60,808 nucleotides of DNA from Rhodocyclaceae bacterium UBA2346 (GTDB lineage Bacteria; Pseudomonadota; Gammaproteobacteria; Burkholderiales; Rhodocyclaceae), in NCBI GenBank assembly GCA_002344625.1, contig DDUE01000019.1, positions 1 through 60,808 on the forward strand. The letters run 5' to 3'. Positions 50,146-59,385 of the stretch are shown in pieces. A program made the position numbers and the translations under genes. The first letter of the stretch is position 1; every line of letters starts with the position of its first letter. The notes beneath the pieces are model-generated. The model was not told the DNA's origin and did no database searches. It saw only the letters and a list, made by a program, of their open reading frames with translations.

Positions 50146-50950
50146 GACGACTCGACATCCCGAAGACTCCAGCGTTGAGATTATCCCGCTTCCGGCTTTC
50201 GACGATAACTATATCTGGCTCGTCAGGCACGGCCGCAAGGCTGTCGTGGTTGACCCCGGCGATGCTCGGGTCGTTCGACAAGGCCTCGCGCGACTCGGTC
50301 TCGAGCTCGAGGCCATTCTGGTCACCCATCATCACGCGGACCACATCGGCGGGATTGCCGACTTGCTTGCCACACGCCCGCTGCCCGTGTTCGGGCCGGA
50401 CGATCGGCGCATCGCTCCGATCAGCCGAACCCTCACTGAAGGCGAGCATGTGAGGCTCCTCGACGGCAAGCTGGATCTGTGTGTGATGGAAGTTCCGGGG
50501 CACACCGAGACCCACATCGCCTATCGGGGCGAGGGTGTCTTGTTTCCTGGAGACACCCTCTTCAGCGCTGGTTGCGGCCGCCTGCTGGGCGGCACCGCGG
50601 CGCAGCTGCATGCGTCGCTCAACCGCTTGGCCGCGCTGCCCGAACAGACTCGGGTGTACCCGACCCACGAATATACGCTCGCCAATCTGGCGTTCGCACG
50701 CGCGGTCGAGCCGACGAACGGCACGCGTGACGCTTGGCAGGCCACGGTCGAGTCCGCCCGCGCGGCCGGCCTGCCATCGCTGCCGACGACGATCGCACTC
50801 GAACGGGCGATCAACCCCTTTCTGCGGGTCGACGAACCCGCCATCGTCGCGGCGCTGGCAACCCGTTCGACCGACGCGCTGGCGAGCCCCCTCGCCCGCT
50901 TCACTGCGCTCAGGGCATGGAAGGACGTATTCCGGCTCCCGTCCGCCTGA
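50144..50950 (+). CDS. gloB: Hydroxyacylglutathione hydrolase (glyoxalase II) GloB
   Basis: The 268-residue metallo-beta-lactamase fold protein has the metal motif THHHADHIGG, the second ligand site HTETHIAY and PGDTLFSAGCGRLLGGTAAQ. The C-terminal helical domain is present. It hydrolyses lactoylglutathione to lactate, closing the methylglyoxal detoxification path. The start overlaps the divergent methyltransferase start by two bases. Confidence 0.93.
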   Translation: MTTRHPEDSSVEIIPLPAFDDNYIWLVRHGRKAVVVDPGDARVVRQGLARLGLELEAILVTHHHADHIGGIADLLATRPLPVFGPDDRRIAPISRTLTEGEHVRLLDGKLDLCVMEVPGHTETHIAYRGEGVLFPGDTLFSAGCGRLLGGTAAQLHASLNRLAALPEQTRVYPTHEYTLANLAFARAVEPTNGTRDAWQATVESARAAGLPSLPTTIALERAINPFLRVDEPAIVAALATRSTDALASPLARFTALRAWKDVFRLPSA

Positions 50951-50962
50951 CGCCCGCCTGGT

Positions 50963-51334
50963 TCAGTCGAGCACCCGTTTGATCGTGTCGAGGATCTGGC
51001 TCTGCCGGAACGGTTTCAGGATGATGCCGTGTGCGCCTTTCCCGATCGCGGTCTCGATCGTCTCGCGATCAGCCTGCCCGGTCACCATCAGCACCTTCGC
51101 CGACGGCAGGTCGGTCCGGATGACCGCCAAGGCTTCGAGTCCGCTCATCTTCGGCATCAGCACATCGAGACAGATCAGGTCGGGGCGCAACTGCACCGCC
51201 ATTGCCACCCCTTTCACGCCATCGGTAGCCTCGCCAATGACCTCGAGGCCCGAACTGCGCAGCAGCGAGCGAAGCGTCAAACGGATGATCTCGTTGTCGT
51301 CGACGATCAGAACCGTCGTGCGGCTTGGATGCAT
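50963..51334 (-). CDS. Single-domain response regulator (CheY-like)
   Basis: The 123-residue receiver has VLIVDDNEIIRLTLRSLLRS, phosphoacceptor D57 in DLICLDVLMPKMSGLEALAV, MVTGQAD and the Lys in ILKPFRQSQ. There is no output domain. It lies 12 bp after the diguanylate cyclase gene on the same strand, so the two are probably co-expressed. It may receive phosphate from the same unidentified kinase. Confidence 0.88.
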   Translation of the reverse strand: MHPSRTTVLIVDDNEIIRLTLRSLLRSSGLEVIGEATDGVKGVAMAVQLRPDLICLDVLMPKMSGLEALAVIRTDLPSAKVLMVTGQADRETIETAIGKGAHGIILKPFRQSQILDTIKRVLD

Positions 51335-51346
51335 GTGCGTTCCCGT

Positions 51347-52303
51347 CTATGTCGGCTCATCCCGAGCCACTTCTGCACGATTCCGGCCACGCCGTTTCGC
51401 CGCGTAGAGCGCGGCGTCCGCGCTGCCCAGCAGCTTCTTCCAGCCGGAATCATCGTCCCGCGCCGGTGTCGCCGTCGCGACGCCGATACTGATCGTGACG
51501 ACCGGCGCCGTCCGCGACTGCGCGTGCTCGATACCGAGGCCACGCACGATCTCAAGGACCTTGTCCGCGACATTGCGCGCACCCTGGCCGTCGGTCTCGG
51601 GCAACACGATCACGAACTCTTCGCCGCCATAACGCGCGGCAAGGTCCGATGAACGCCGCAAGGCACGATCGAGCGAGCCTGCGACCGCACGCAAGCAATC
51701 GTCGCCGGCCTGATGTCCGTAACGGTCGTTGTATTCCTTGAAGTGGTCGATATCGAGCAGCAACAGCGACAGCGGCGCATTACGCCGTTCGGCGCGGCGC
51801 CACTCGCGCACCAGCGTATCGTCGAACACCCGGCGATTGGGTATGCCGGTCAGGCCGTCGACCGACGACAGCCGGCTCAGCTCACGATTGGCATCGTTCA
51901 GTTTCCGGGTCAGCAGCAGCAGCGAATAGCGCATCTGCGCGATCCGCTGCATGGCGCGCACCTTGGCCTTGAGCACGATTTCGGAGACCGGTTTGACCAG
52001 GTAATCGTCTCCGCCAACGTCGATGCCACGCTCGAGATCCGCTTCGCTCGCACGCGCCGACAGAAAGATGATCGGCGTCCATTCGCCGTCACGTTCGAGC
52101 TGCCGGATGCGCCGTGCGACGTCGAATCCGTCCATGCCGGGCATGATGATGTCGAGCAGCACCAGATCGGGACGTTCGAGCTTGAACGCCTCGATGCCGC
52201 TTTCACCATCACGTGCGTGCACCGCGCGCAAGCCCATCTTTTCGAGAAGATGGCATACAAGCGTGGCACTCGTGACCGTATCTTCGATGACGAGCGCTTT
52301 CAT
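51347..52303 (-). CDS. Response regulator with GGDEF diguanylate cyclase output
   Basis: The 318-residue protein has an N-terminal receiver with D51 (DLVLLDIIMPGMDGFDVARR) and a C-terminal GGDEF domain with the active motif GGEEF at 226-230. The inhibitory-site motif RxxD (R217-S-S-D220) lies five residues before it. This is a PleD/WspR-like plan: phosphorylation drives c-di-GMP synthesis, which controls biofilm and motility. The active site and I-site are intact. The CheY-like gene follows. Confidence 0.92.
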   Translation of the reverse strand: MKALVIEDTVTSATLVCHLLEKMGLRAVHARDGESGIEAFKLERPDLVLLDIIMPGMDGFDVARRIRQLERDGEWTPIIFLSARASEADLERGIDVGGDDYLVKPVSEIVLKAKVRAMQRIAQMRYSLLLLTRKLNDANRELSRLSSVDGLTGIPNRRVFDDTLVREWRRAERRNAPLSLLLLDIDHFKEYNDRYGHQAGDDCLRAVAGSLDRALRRSSDLAARYGGEEFVIVLPETDGQGARNVADKVLEIVRGLGIEHAQSRTAPVVTISIGVATATPARDDDSGWKKLLGSADAALYAAKRRGRNRAEVARDEPT

Positions 52304-52412
52304 CCGGCACGCCTTTCAGTCTTGTTGTTGGTTGGCCTCAATCCTAGCAAGTTCCACCGTCCAGCGGCGAACGGAATGACGGCGGATGTGCCGGCGCGCG
52401 GGCGGCGAGCGT

Positions 52413-53321
52413 TCATCGCTCCAGATGCGGCTTCATCAACGCCTCGAACCAGTCCAGGAACACGCCGAGCCGCTGGGTGCGTTGCCGGTGATGGGGATAC
52501 AGTGCCGATACCGGCATCGACGACGCGCGCCAGTCCGGCATCACCTCCACCAATTGCCCGGCATCCAGCAAGTGCTGGACGTCGAAACGCGGCACCTGGA
52601 TCAGCCCGAGCCCGGCCAGGCAGCATGCGATGTAGCTCTCGGCATTGTTCACCGCCACTCGACTGGGCACCCCGATCCGGTGTTCGTGGCCCTCGCCGCT
52701 CACCCACTCCCAGGGCAGTTCCCTGCCCGTCCGCGGACAGGCATAGCCCACCACCCAATGGCCGTGCCCCAGATCCGCGAGATTGCGGGGTTCGCCATGC
52801 GCATGCAGGTATGCGGGGCTGCCGCAATTGATCAACGCGATACTGCCAAAACCGCGCACGGCCAGACCACTGTCGCGCAGGCTGCCGATGCGCAACACGC
52901 AGTCGACGCCCTCGCGCACCAGATCGATGGCACGATCTGCCGAGCCCAGGGCCAATTGCAGCCCGGGATGGCGACGCAGCAAGCCCGGCAGCGCCGGTGC
53001 AAGCACACGGCGCGCGATCCGGCTGGGCACGTCGACCTTGAGCCGGCCGGATACCTGGCTCGGGCTCGGTTCGAACAGATGGTCGATTTCCTCCAGCTCG
53101 ACCAACAGCGTGCGGAGGCGATCGAGCAAGCGCGCACCGTCGGCGGTCAGGCGCACCTGACGGGTCGTCCGGTGCAGCAAGCGGGCGCCGATCTGGACTT
53201 CCAGCTGCTGTACCGCCGCCGAAACCGACGCCCGTGGCAGATCGAGCGCATTGGCCGCCTTGATGAAACTGCCCATTTCCGCGACCTGGACAAATATCCG
53301 GTATCGATCGAACCTATCCAT
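52413..53321 (-). CDS. LysR-family transcriptional regulator
   Basis: The 302-residue protein has an N-terminal winged helix (MDRFDRYRIFVQVAEMGSFI, ARLLHRTTRQVRLTADGARL) and a periplasmic-binding-like effector domain. It belongs to the group that often regulates adjacent short-chain dehydrogenases or efflux genes. The nearest candidates are the membrane protein and SDR genes upstream on the same strand, which is unusual since LysR genes are most often divergent. The gene is complete. Confidence 0.9.
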   Translation of the reverse strand: MDRFDRYRIFVQVAEMGSFIKAANALDLPRASVSAAVQQLEVQIGARLLHRTTRQVRLTADGARLLDRLRTLLVELEEIDHLFEPSPSQVSGRLKVDVPSRIARRVLAPALPGLLRRHPGLQLALGSADRAIDLVREGVDCVLRIGSLRDSGLAVRGFGSIALINCGSPAYLHAHGEPRNLADLGHGHWVVGYACPRTGRELPWEWVSGEGHEHRIGVPSRVAVNNAESYIACCLAGLGLIQVPRFDVQHLLDAGQLVEVMPDWRASSMPVSALYPHHRQRTQRLGVFLDWFEALMKPHLER

Positions 53322-53492
53322 ACGCCCAATGATGTGTTGCTCTGCCCGAGCCTGCGCGCGGACACGCGCCTCGCGCTGTGTCAGCCGGCGCCACCACGCC
53401 GATTGAAAGAACCGACCTACACCCGCGCCCTTGCCCGACGCGGGAAACGACTCGACCCACCCGGTGCGCCTGGCCGCCGGGTCTGCGTGCGA

Positions 53493-53738
53493 TCAACGCT
53501 GCCACCACCACACCGCCCACGCGGACACGGCCGGAATACCGAACAGCGCGATGTGTATCGGCAACTCCTCGGCCAGCGTGTAGCCATGCGACAGGCCGGT
53601 ACGCAGATTCCACGCCGAGACGCAGAACCAGACCAGCGTAAACACGCCCGCCGCCAGCGCACGATGGGCCGCGGGCGCCAGCCGCAGCGCCAGCCCGGCC
53701 AGTATCAGGCCCGCCACGATGAAGATCACGGTGCGCAT
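53493..53738 (-). CDS. Small membrane protein, three helices
   Basis: The 81-residue protein has three hydrophobic segments near residues 3-20, 29-45 and 60-78 (MRTVIFIVAGLILAGLALRL, then HRALAAGVFTLVWFCVSAWN, and IHIALFGIPAVSAWAVWWWQ). No family is recognised. It lies 7 bp after the SDR gene on the same strand and is probably co-transcribed with it. Confidence 0.65.
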   Translation of the reverse strand: MRTVIFIVAGLILAGLALRLAPAAHRALAAGVFTLVWFCVSAWNLRTGLSHGYTLAEELPIHIALFGIPAVSAWAVWWWQR

Positions 53739-53745
53739 GATGAGC

Positions 53746-54519
53746 TCACTTGGTGGTGTAGCCGCCGTTGATCAGGATCGTCTGGCCGGTGATCCACCAA
53801 CCGTCGCTGACCAGATGGCGAATGAACGGCACCACGTCTTCGATATGGGTCAGGCCCGTGGGCGAGGACGGAGAAAGCGCGGCCGCCGACTTGTGGTACG
53901 CGACCGCATCGGCCCCTTCCTGCCCGTAGAAGAACGGCGTGTCCATCGGACCGGGCCCCACCGCGGTGACCGAAATGCCACGCGGCCCGAATTCCTTGGC
54001 CGCCGCGCGCGTAAAGTGCTCGACCGGCGCCTTGGTGCCGGCGTAGGCCGCGTAGAACGGCGTAAATGCGCCCAGCAGCGAAGTCACCACGGTCACGATC
54101 TTGCCGTTGTCGTTGACATGGCGCCCCGCCTCCTTCAGGAAGAAGAAGGCCGACTTGCCATTGATGGCGGCCATTTCGTCATACTCGGCCTCGCTGACCT
54201 CCAGCAACGGCTTCTTGAGCACCTTGCCCACCGTATTGATCGCGATGTCGGGCCGGCCGACTGCCGCAAGCGTATCGGCAAACAGCCTCTCGACCGCGGC
54301 GGCCGTGGTCAGGTCGCCCTGGATGGCTACCGCCCGGGCGCCCGCCGCCTCGACCGCGGCCACCGTCGCTTCTGCATCGGGTCGGGTGGCGGCGCTGTTG
54401 TAGTGAATCGCGATGGCGCTGGCGCCTTGGCCAGCCAGATCGCGCGCGATCAGGCCGCCGAGGTTCTTGGCCCCGCCGGCAATCAGTGCAACTTTGCCCT
54501 TGATGGAATGGTCAGCCAT
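53746..54519 (-). CDS. Short-chain dehydrogenase/reductase (SDR)
   Basis: The 257-residue SDR has an N-terminal coenzyme loop with AGGAKNLGGLIARDLAGQGA (a variant of TGxxxGxG), the DINTVGKV-like NAINTVGK stretch and the catalytic YxxxK in YAAYAGTKAPVEHFTRAAAK. The active-site Ser lies in VTSLLGAFTP. The C-terminus ends ILINGGYTTK, typical of classical SDRs. Substrate unknown. It is the first gene of a unit with the small membrane protein; the LysR gene further down could regulate it. Confidence 0.9.
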   Translation of the reverse strand: MADHSIKGKVALIAGGAKNLGGLIARDLAGQGASAIAIHYNSAATRPDAEATVAAVEAAGARAVAIQGDLTTAAAVERLFADTLAAVGRPDIAINTVGKVLKKPLLEVSEAEYDEMAAINGKSAFFFLKEAGRHVNDNGKIVTVVTSLLGAFTPFYAAYAGTKAPVEHFTRAAAKEFGPRGISVTAVGPGPMDTPFFYGQEGADAVAYHKSAAALSPSSPTGLTHIEDVVPFIRHLVSDGWWITGQTILINGGYTTK

Positions 54520-54770
54520 GACGAATCTCCTTTCCGCGTGAATTAAACCATGAGCTTAGGCTTTGCGGACCAGCGGATAAACCGGCTCGACATGGATTGA
54601 TTATCCATACTGAAAATACAATCAAGTATCGATTGAACACAACACACATGCAATCCGCCCTTTGCCCGACGGACCCTCCCCGTCGATCACTTGAACGTCA
54701 AGGCTGTCCGACCGGCCGACACGCTGCTAGACTTGCTACCCACTTTTTCCCGGACATCCTCCCCGCGCCA

Positions 54771-55952
54771 ATGAAGTCGTTCGTTCGTCTGATGCTCATC
54801 GCGGTCGTGTGCGTGTTTCACGGGAGCGTGGTACTTGCCCAGGGTGCGTCCGGGAGTGACGGATCCGGCACTCCATCGGTTTCCTCGAACTACGACGATG
54901 TGGGTGGCTTGCGGGCCAGTCCGGGACAGCGGCTCGAGATTCCGTTCCAGGAGTCGCGCGTCCTCAAGCTCGACCTCACCCGCGACGCCAACGACATCTG
55001 GGACCGCATCCGGCGGGGATTCGGCATGCCCGACCTGGATTCCGATCTCGTGGTCGAGCGACAGCTGTTCTACCTCAACCGCCCGGCTTTCCTGCGCACC
55101 GTGTTCGAGCGCGGGGGGCAATACCTCTATTACATCGTCGATGAAATCGAACGGCGCGGTTTGCCGACCGAGCTTGCGCTGCTGCCCATGGTCGAAAGCA
55201 ACTACAATCCGCTGGCGCTGTCACGCGCAAAAGCGTCCGGCTTGTGGCAGTTCATTCCGTCGACCGGACGCAATTTCAACCTGACCCAGAATCAGTGGGT
55301 GGACGAGCGACGCGACGTGATCGCATCGACCAATGCCGCGCTCGATTATCTGGAGTATCTCTACGAATTTCATGGCGACTGGCATCTGGCGCTCGCATCC
55401 TATAACTGGGGCGAAGGCTCGGTTGCGCGGGCCATCAAGAAGAACCTCGATCAAAACCTGCCGACCGAGTACCGCGACCTCGCCATGCCAGACGAGACCC
55501 GCCAGTACATTCCCAAGCTGCAGGCGCTGAAGAATATCGTCTCGAATCCGGAGCTGTTCAATTTCGAATTGCCGCATGTCGCGAACGACGAACATTTCAC
55601 CACCGTACCCGCGCCACGCGGCATCGATCTCGCTACCGCGGCCAGGCTCGCCGAGATGTCCATGGACGAGTTCGTCGCACTCAATCCGGGCTACAACCGC
55701 CCCATCATCAACAGCGACGACGACGTCCTGGTTGTTCCCGCAGACCGTGCCGAGCAGTTCAAGCTGCGCCTTTCGCAACACGCATCGAGCAGCAAACGCT
55801 GGGTGAACTATCAACTCCGCAAAGGCGACACGCTTGCCTCGATCGCGCGAAAATACGGGATGTCGATCAACCAGTTGCGAGAAATAAACGGCCTCGATGC
55901 ACGCGCCAGCGTGAGAGTCGGCCAATCCCTGCTGGTGCCGGCAAAACCTTGA
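54771..55952 (+). CDS. mltD: Membrane-bound lytic murein transglycosylase D (MltD)
   Basis: The 393-residue protein has an N-terminal signal sequence (MKSFVRLMLIAVVCVFHGSV). It carries the SLT catalytic domain with Glu in LALLPMVESNYNPLALSRAK and the ASGLWQFIPSTGRNFNLTQN motif, and one C-terminal LysM peptidoglycan-binding module (YQLRKGDTLASIARKYGMSI). It cleaves glycan strands with 1,6-anhydro formation. The longer open frame is not supported. Enteric MltD is a lipoprotein; here no lipobox Cys is seen in the signal region. Confidence 0.93.
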   Translation: MKSFVRLMLIAVVCVFHGSVVLAQGASGSDGSGTPSVSSNYDDVGGLRASPGQRLEIPFQESRVLKLDLTRDANDIWDRIRRGFGMPDLDSDLVVERQLFYLNRPAFLRTVFERGGQYLYYIVDEIERRGLPTELALLPMVESNYNPLALSRAKASGLWQFIPSTGRNFNLTQNQWVDERRDVIASTNAALDYLEYLYEFHGDWHLALASYNWGEGSVARAIKKNLDQNLPTEYRDLAMPDETRQYIPKLQALKNIVSNPELFNFELPHVANDEHFTTVPAPRGIDLATAARLAEMSMDEFVALNPGYNRPIINSDDDVLVVPADRAEQFKLRLSQHASSSKRWVNYQLRKGDTLASIARKYGMSINQLREINGLDARASVRVGQSLLVPAKP

Positions 55953-56045
55953 ACGGTGTCTGGGCGTGCGCGCCGCGACTTCGTCCTACGCTTCGCTTCG
56001 TTCGATCCCGGCTCTACTCACGGCCCGCCGTCTTCGTTCGAGCGT

Positions 56046-58079
56046 CTACCCCGGCCAGTGGCAGCGCACGATATGGCTGGCACTGCCAAAGCGTGTTTGC
56101 GTCGGCTGTTTGCGTTCGCAGATCTCGGTCGCCTTCGGGCAGCGTGGATGAAAATGGCAACCGCTCATCGATGCCGCACCAGTGTGCGGATCGCCCGTGA
56201 CCATCGCCGCGCCGCCGTGTCCCGGCGTCCGCGCGCCTTCGGCCGATGCCGCGACGAATGCCCGGGTGTAAGGATGGGCCGGGTTTGACAACACCGCGTC
56301 GATCGAGCCGTGCTCGACGATGCGGCCGCGATACATCACCGCCACAGCGTCGGCAAGATAACCCGCGACGCCTGGGTTGCGCGTGATCAGCAGGTAGCTC
56401 ATGCCGGTTTCGTCCTGCAGTTCGCGCAGCAGGTTGAGGATGTGCGACCGGCAGGCGGCATCGAATCCGGCTACCGGCTCGTCGCAGATCAACACCTGTG
56501 GCGACACTGCCAGCGCGCGCGCGATCGCGACGCACTGCAACGAAAAGTCGTCGAGATCCTCGGGGTAGCGGCTTGCCAGCGTCGGCGCCAGGCCGACCCG
56601 CGAAAGCAGTCGTCCGACATGCCGGGTACGCTTGTCGGGATCGGTCTCGACCCCCAGCGCAATCATGCCTTCGGCAACGCTGTCGCCGATGCGCATGAAC
56701 GGGTTCAATGCGGCCCGTGGCGACTGGAAGATCATCTGCAGCGCACGCCGGGTCGGCACGAACGCCGATTCGAACAACGTGTCCAGCGGACTGCCATCCA
56801 GAGACAGCTCGCCCTCATCGAACCCGATCAACCCCGCCATCGCCTTGCCCACGCGGCTCTTGCCACTGCCCGATTCGCCCAGGAGCGCCAGCGTGCGCCC
56901 GGCTTGCAGGCTCAGGTCGACCCCGTCCACCGCGCTGGCCCCGGCGCTGAGTCGGCCCGGTTCGAGATTGACCGTGAGCCCGCGCATCTCGAGGCGGATG
57001 GTCGTCGGCGGGCGCGGGCGATGGCGCGGCGGCGCAGCGGTCGGCAACGGCGGGTCGAGATCGTCCGGATCGCGATAGAGATGGCAACGCACGCTCTGCA
57101 AGCCCAGCACATGCAACCCGGGCGGCGTACTCGAACACGCGCCGAATGCGTGCGGGCAGCGCGACGCGAAGCAGCAGCCGGACGGATCGGATGCCGGCGC
57201 GCCACGCTCGGTGCCGCCGAGAACCTGTCCCCGTTGTTGCCGCGACGGCTGTGCCTCGATCAGACTGCGCGCATACGGGTGGAGTGGATTGGCCAGGAAC
57301 TCGCCGCTCGGACCCCATTCCACCACCTCGCCATCGAGCACCACCGCCACCCGCTGCGCCATCCGGCGCACCACGTCGGGGTCGCGGGTAAACAGCATGA
57401 TGGCCATGGCACGAACGTTGCGCAGCCGCTCGAACAAAGCCAAGACCTGGGTCTGAACGGTCGGATCGAGCGTGCCGATCGGTTCGTCGGCCAGCAGCAA
57501 TTGCGGACGCCCGGCAAGTGCGAGCGCGATCGCCACCGACTGGCAAGTGCCGATCGCGAGTTCGCCCGGCTTGCGATCGAGACACGTTCCGGGGCTGGAC
57601 AGGCCGGTCGATGCGAGCAGGCGCCGCGCCTCGTCGCGCGCGTCTGCGCCGGCCAGTCCGCGATGTTGCGCAAACACTTCGCCAAGATGCTGCATGACCG
57701 TCATGCCCGGGTTGAGGCTGGCAAGCGGATCCTGGAAGATCGTTGCCACGCGGCCACCCAGATAGGTGCGCAGCTCGGACCGCGACAGTTCGAGCAGATC
57801 CTTGCCGTGCAGGCGCAGCGTGCCGGCTTCGACCTGTGCGCCTGCGTCCAGCAAACCGGTGATCGCCGAAGCGATCAACGACTTGCCGCAACCGGCCTCT
57901 CCCAACAGCGCCAGGGTCTCGCCCGCCCGCAGATCGAGATCGACCCCGCGCAACGGCCATGTACGCGCGCCATTCGACATGACACCGACGCGCAGCCCGG
58001 CGATCGAGAGCAAACGGGTCGGGTCCGGCTCATCGGCGGACATACCGAGCATCGTCCGCACATCGACCCGATCATTCAT
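56046..58079 (-). CDS. Fused two-cassette peptide-type ABC ATPase with degenerate motifs
   Basis: This 677-residue protein contains two complete oligopeptide-type ABC cassettes (DppD/OppD plus DppF/OppF order). Walker A is intact in both (GEAGCGKS at 60-67, GESGSGKS at 401-408), as are Walker B (LLLADEP, VLICDEP). Both signature motifs are altered (LAIGT near 175 instead of LSGGM, LDDFS near 509 instead of LSGGQ). The H-loop His is Arg in both (TRDPDVV, Arg232; TRNPGVA, Arg567). Both C-terminal Cys clusters (CCFASRCPHAFGAC; CHFHPRCPKATEIC) are kept. No permease or binding protein gene is adjacent. ATP binding is likely, hydrolysis doubtful. Confidence 0.85.
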   Translation of the reverse strand: MNDRVDVRTMLGMSADEPDPTRLLSIAGLRVGVMSNGARTWPLRGVDLDLRAGETLALLGEAGCGKSLIASAITGLLDAGAQVEAGTLRLHGKDLLELSRSELRTYLGGRVATIFQDPLASLNPGMTVMQHLGEVFAQHRGLAGADARDEARRLLASTGLSSPGTCLDRKPGELAIGTCQSVAIALALAGRPQLLLADEPIGTLDPTVQTQVLALFERLRNVRAMAIMLFTRDPDVVRRMAQRVAVVLDGEVVEWGPSGEFLANPLHPYARSLIEAQPSRQQRGQVLGGTERGAPASDPSGCCFASRCPHAFGACSSTPPGLHVLGLQSVRCHLYRDPDDLDPPLPTAAPPRHRPRPPTTIRLEMRGLTVNLEPGRLSAGASAVDGVDLSLQAGRTLALLGESGSGKSRVGKAMAGLIGFDEGELSLDGSPLDTLFESAFVPTRRALQMIFQSPRAALNPFMRIGDSVAEGMIALGVETDPDKRTRHVGRLLSRVGLAPTLASRYPEDLDDFSLQCVAIARALAVSPQVLICDEPVAGFDAACRSHILNLLRELQDETGMSYLLITRNPGVAGYLADAVAVMYRGRIVEHGSIDAVLSNPAHPYTRAFVAASAEGARTPGHGGAAMVTGDPHTGAASMSGCHFHPRCPKATEICERKQPTQTRFGSASHIVRCHWPG

Positions 58080-58113
58080 GCCGATACCTTTGAACCAGGG
58101 TGTGCACGCGCAT

Positions 58114-58136
58114 TAAAAAAGGCCGCGGTTGCGGCC
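58114..58136 (-). terminator. Intrinsic terminator after slyD
   Basis: On the minus strand GGCCGC, a four-base loop AACC and GCGGCC are followed by TTTTTT. It lies 38 bp after the slyD stop and 35 bp upstream of the ABC ATPase start, so it ends the bcp-slyD transcript and separates it from the ABC gene. Confidence 0.9.
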
Positions 58137-58173
58137 CATGACACTGCAACATTGCAGACGAGTGCGAATGGTA

Positions 58174-58662
58174 TCAGTGATGGTGATGACCGCCCGGGCC
58201 ATGCACATGGCCGTGGGTGACCTCTTCGGCGCTTGCCGGACGGACTTCGGAAACCGTCATGTCGAAAATCAGCGAAATGCCGGCCAGCGGATGATTGCCG
58301 TCGACGACGACTTTGCCGTCGGCAATATCGGTAATCCGGTAGACCACTTCTTCGTCGCCGTCTTCGGTGACACGCTCGAAGGACATGCCCACCTCGATGT
58401 TGTCCGGAAACTGGCTCAGATCTTCCAGCAGGACCAGCTCTTCGTCATAGTCGCCGAACGCATCCTCGGGCTCGAGGCGGACCTTCAGGGCCTCGCCGGT
58501 CTTCTTGCCGTGCAAGGCTTCTTCGATCGCGGGGAAAATCCCGTCGTAGCCGCCGTGCAGATAGATGAGCGGCTGCTTGCCGTCGTCGATCATGTTGCCA
58601 TCGGTGTCGGTGACGGTGTAGTTCAGCGTGACGACCGAGTTCTTAACGATTTCCGTTTGCAT
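58174..58662 (-). CDS. slyD: FKBP-type peptidyl-prolyl isomerase SlyD
   Basis: The 162-residue protein has an FKBP catalytic domain with inserted flap (MQTEIVKNSVVTLNYTVTDT, LIYLHGGYDGIFPAIEEALH) and a His-rich tail (HGHVHGPGGHHHH) that binds nickel in SlyD. It is a cytoplasmic folding helper and Ni-trafficking chaperone. The start overlaps the bcp stop by 20 bp, so the two are coupled. An intrinsic terminator follows. Confidence 0.93.
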   Translation of the reverse strand: MQTEIVKNSVVTLNYTVTDTDGNMIDDGKQPLIYLHGGYDGIFPAIEEALHGKKTGEALKVRLEPEDAFGDYDEELVLLEDLSQFPDNIEVGMSFERVTEDGDEEVVYRITDIADGKVVVDGNHPLAGISLIFDMTVSEVRPASAEEVTHGHVHGPGGHHHH

Positions 58663-59134
58663 ATTCCGTTTCCAGGTTCCTGACCATGTTGAAGACATTT
58701 GCCGCGTGACCGCGGGGAGAGACATCCCGGAGAACGTGCCGGATCACGCCTAGTTTGTCGATGATGAACGTCGTTCGTGCCACCCTGGCCTGATCGCTGC
58801 CGTCACCCCGATTCGATCGACACACATCATAAACACGGCAAACCTCGCAATCTTCGTCGGATAGCAGCCTGAGCGAGAGGCCGTGGAGATCGCGAAATTC
58901 CGCATTGGTCAGACAATCGTCAGGGCTGATTCCGATCACTTCGCAGTCGTAGCGTGCGAAGTCGTCCTCATGGTCGCTGAAATCGGCTGCCTGCAGGGTG
59001 CAACCCGGCGTGTTCGCGCGCGGATAGAAGTAGAGGACGATGTGCCGTCTGCCAAGTGCCGACTCGAGATCGAACACCTCCATGTCGGCGTCCGGCAGCG
59101 AAAAGACTGGCGCAACATCACCGACCTGAAGCAT
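58643..59134 (-). CDS. bcp: Peroxiredoxin Bcp-type (thiol peroxidase)
   Basis: The 163-residue AhpC/TSA-family protein begins MLQVGDVAPVFSLPDADMEV and carries the peroxidatic Cys in YFYPRANTPGCTLQAADFSD. Further Cys (EDCEVCRVYDVC) may act in resolving the disulfide. It reduces peroxides with thioredoxin. ATG 59134 is preceded by AGGGAGA. It overlaps slyD and shares its transcript. Confidence 0.88.
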   Translation of the reverse strand: MLQVGDVAPVFSLPDADMEVFDLESALGRRHIVLYFYPRANTPGCTLQAADFSDHEDDFARYDCEVIGISPDDCLTNAEFRDLHGLSLRLLSDEDCEVCRVYDVCRSNRGDGSDQARVARTTFIIDKLGVIRHVLRDVSPRGHAANVFNMVRNLETEYANGNR

Positions 59135-59352
59135 GTGCTCTCCCTGACGTCGCGGCAATTCTAGCCGAGACCGGGTTTCAAGACTACCGCTGGCGTCGCC
59201 TCTGTGGAACATGGAATTGTCTCCTGATTGTTTTTTCGACTTGTGTCATGCCTTGATTACGACATGTACTCGTACGAATAGACCAGATCCGATCCGGGCT
59301 CAAGGCCTGGCGGCCAAAAGTCATGAAATATTTGTTTGTACACGGGCGCTAA

Positions 59353-59368
59353 CTGTATAAAATAACAG
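59353..59368. promoter_or_regulatory. LexA box upstream of lexA
   Basis: CTGT, eight bases ATAAAATA, and ACAG give the standard CTGT-N8-ACAG LexA operator. The centre contains TATAAAAT, a likely -10 element, so LexA would block RNA polymerase. It lies 17 bp before the lexA start, consistent with SOS self-control of lexA and the imuA/imuB cassette downstream. Confidence 0.9.
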
Positions 59369-59385
59369 CCAATCAGGAGTGCTCA

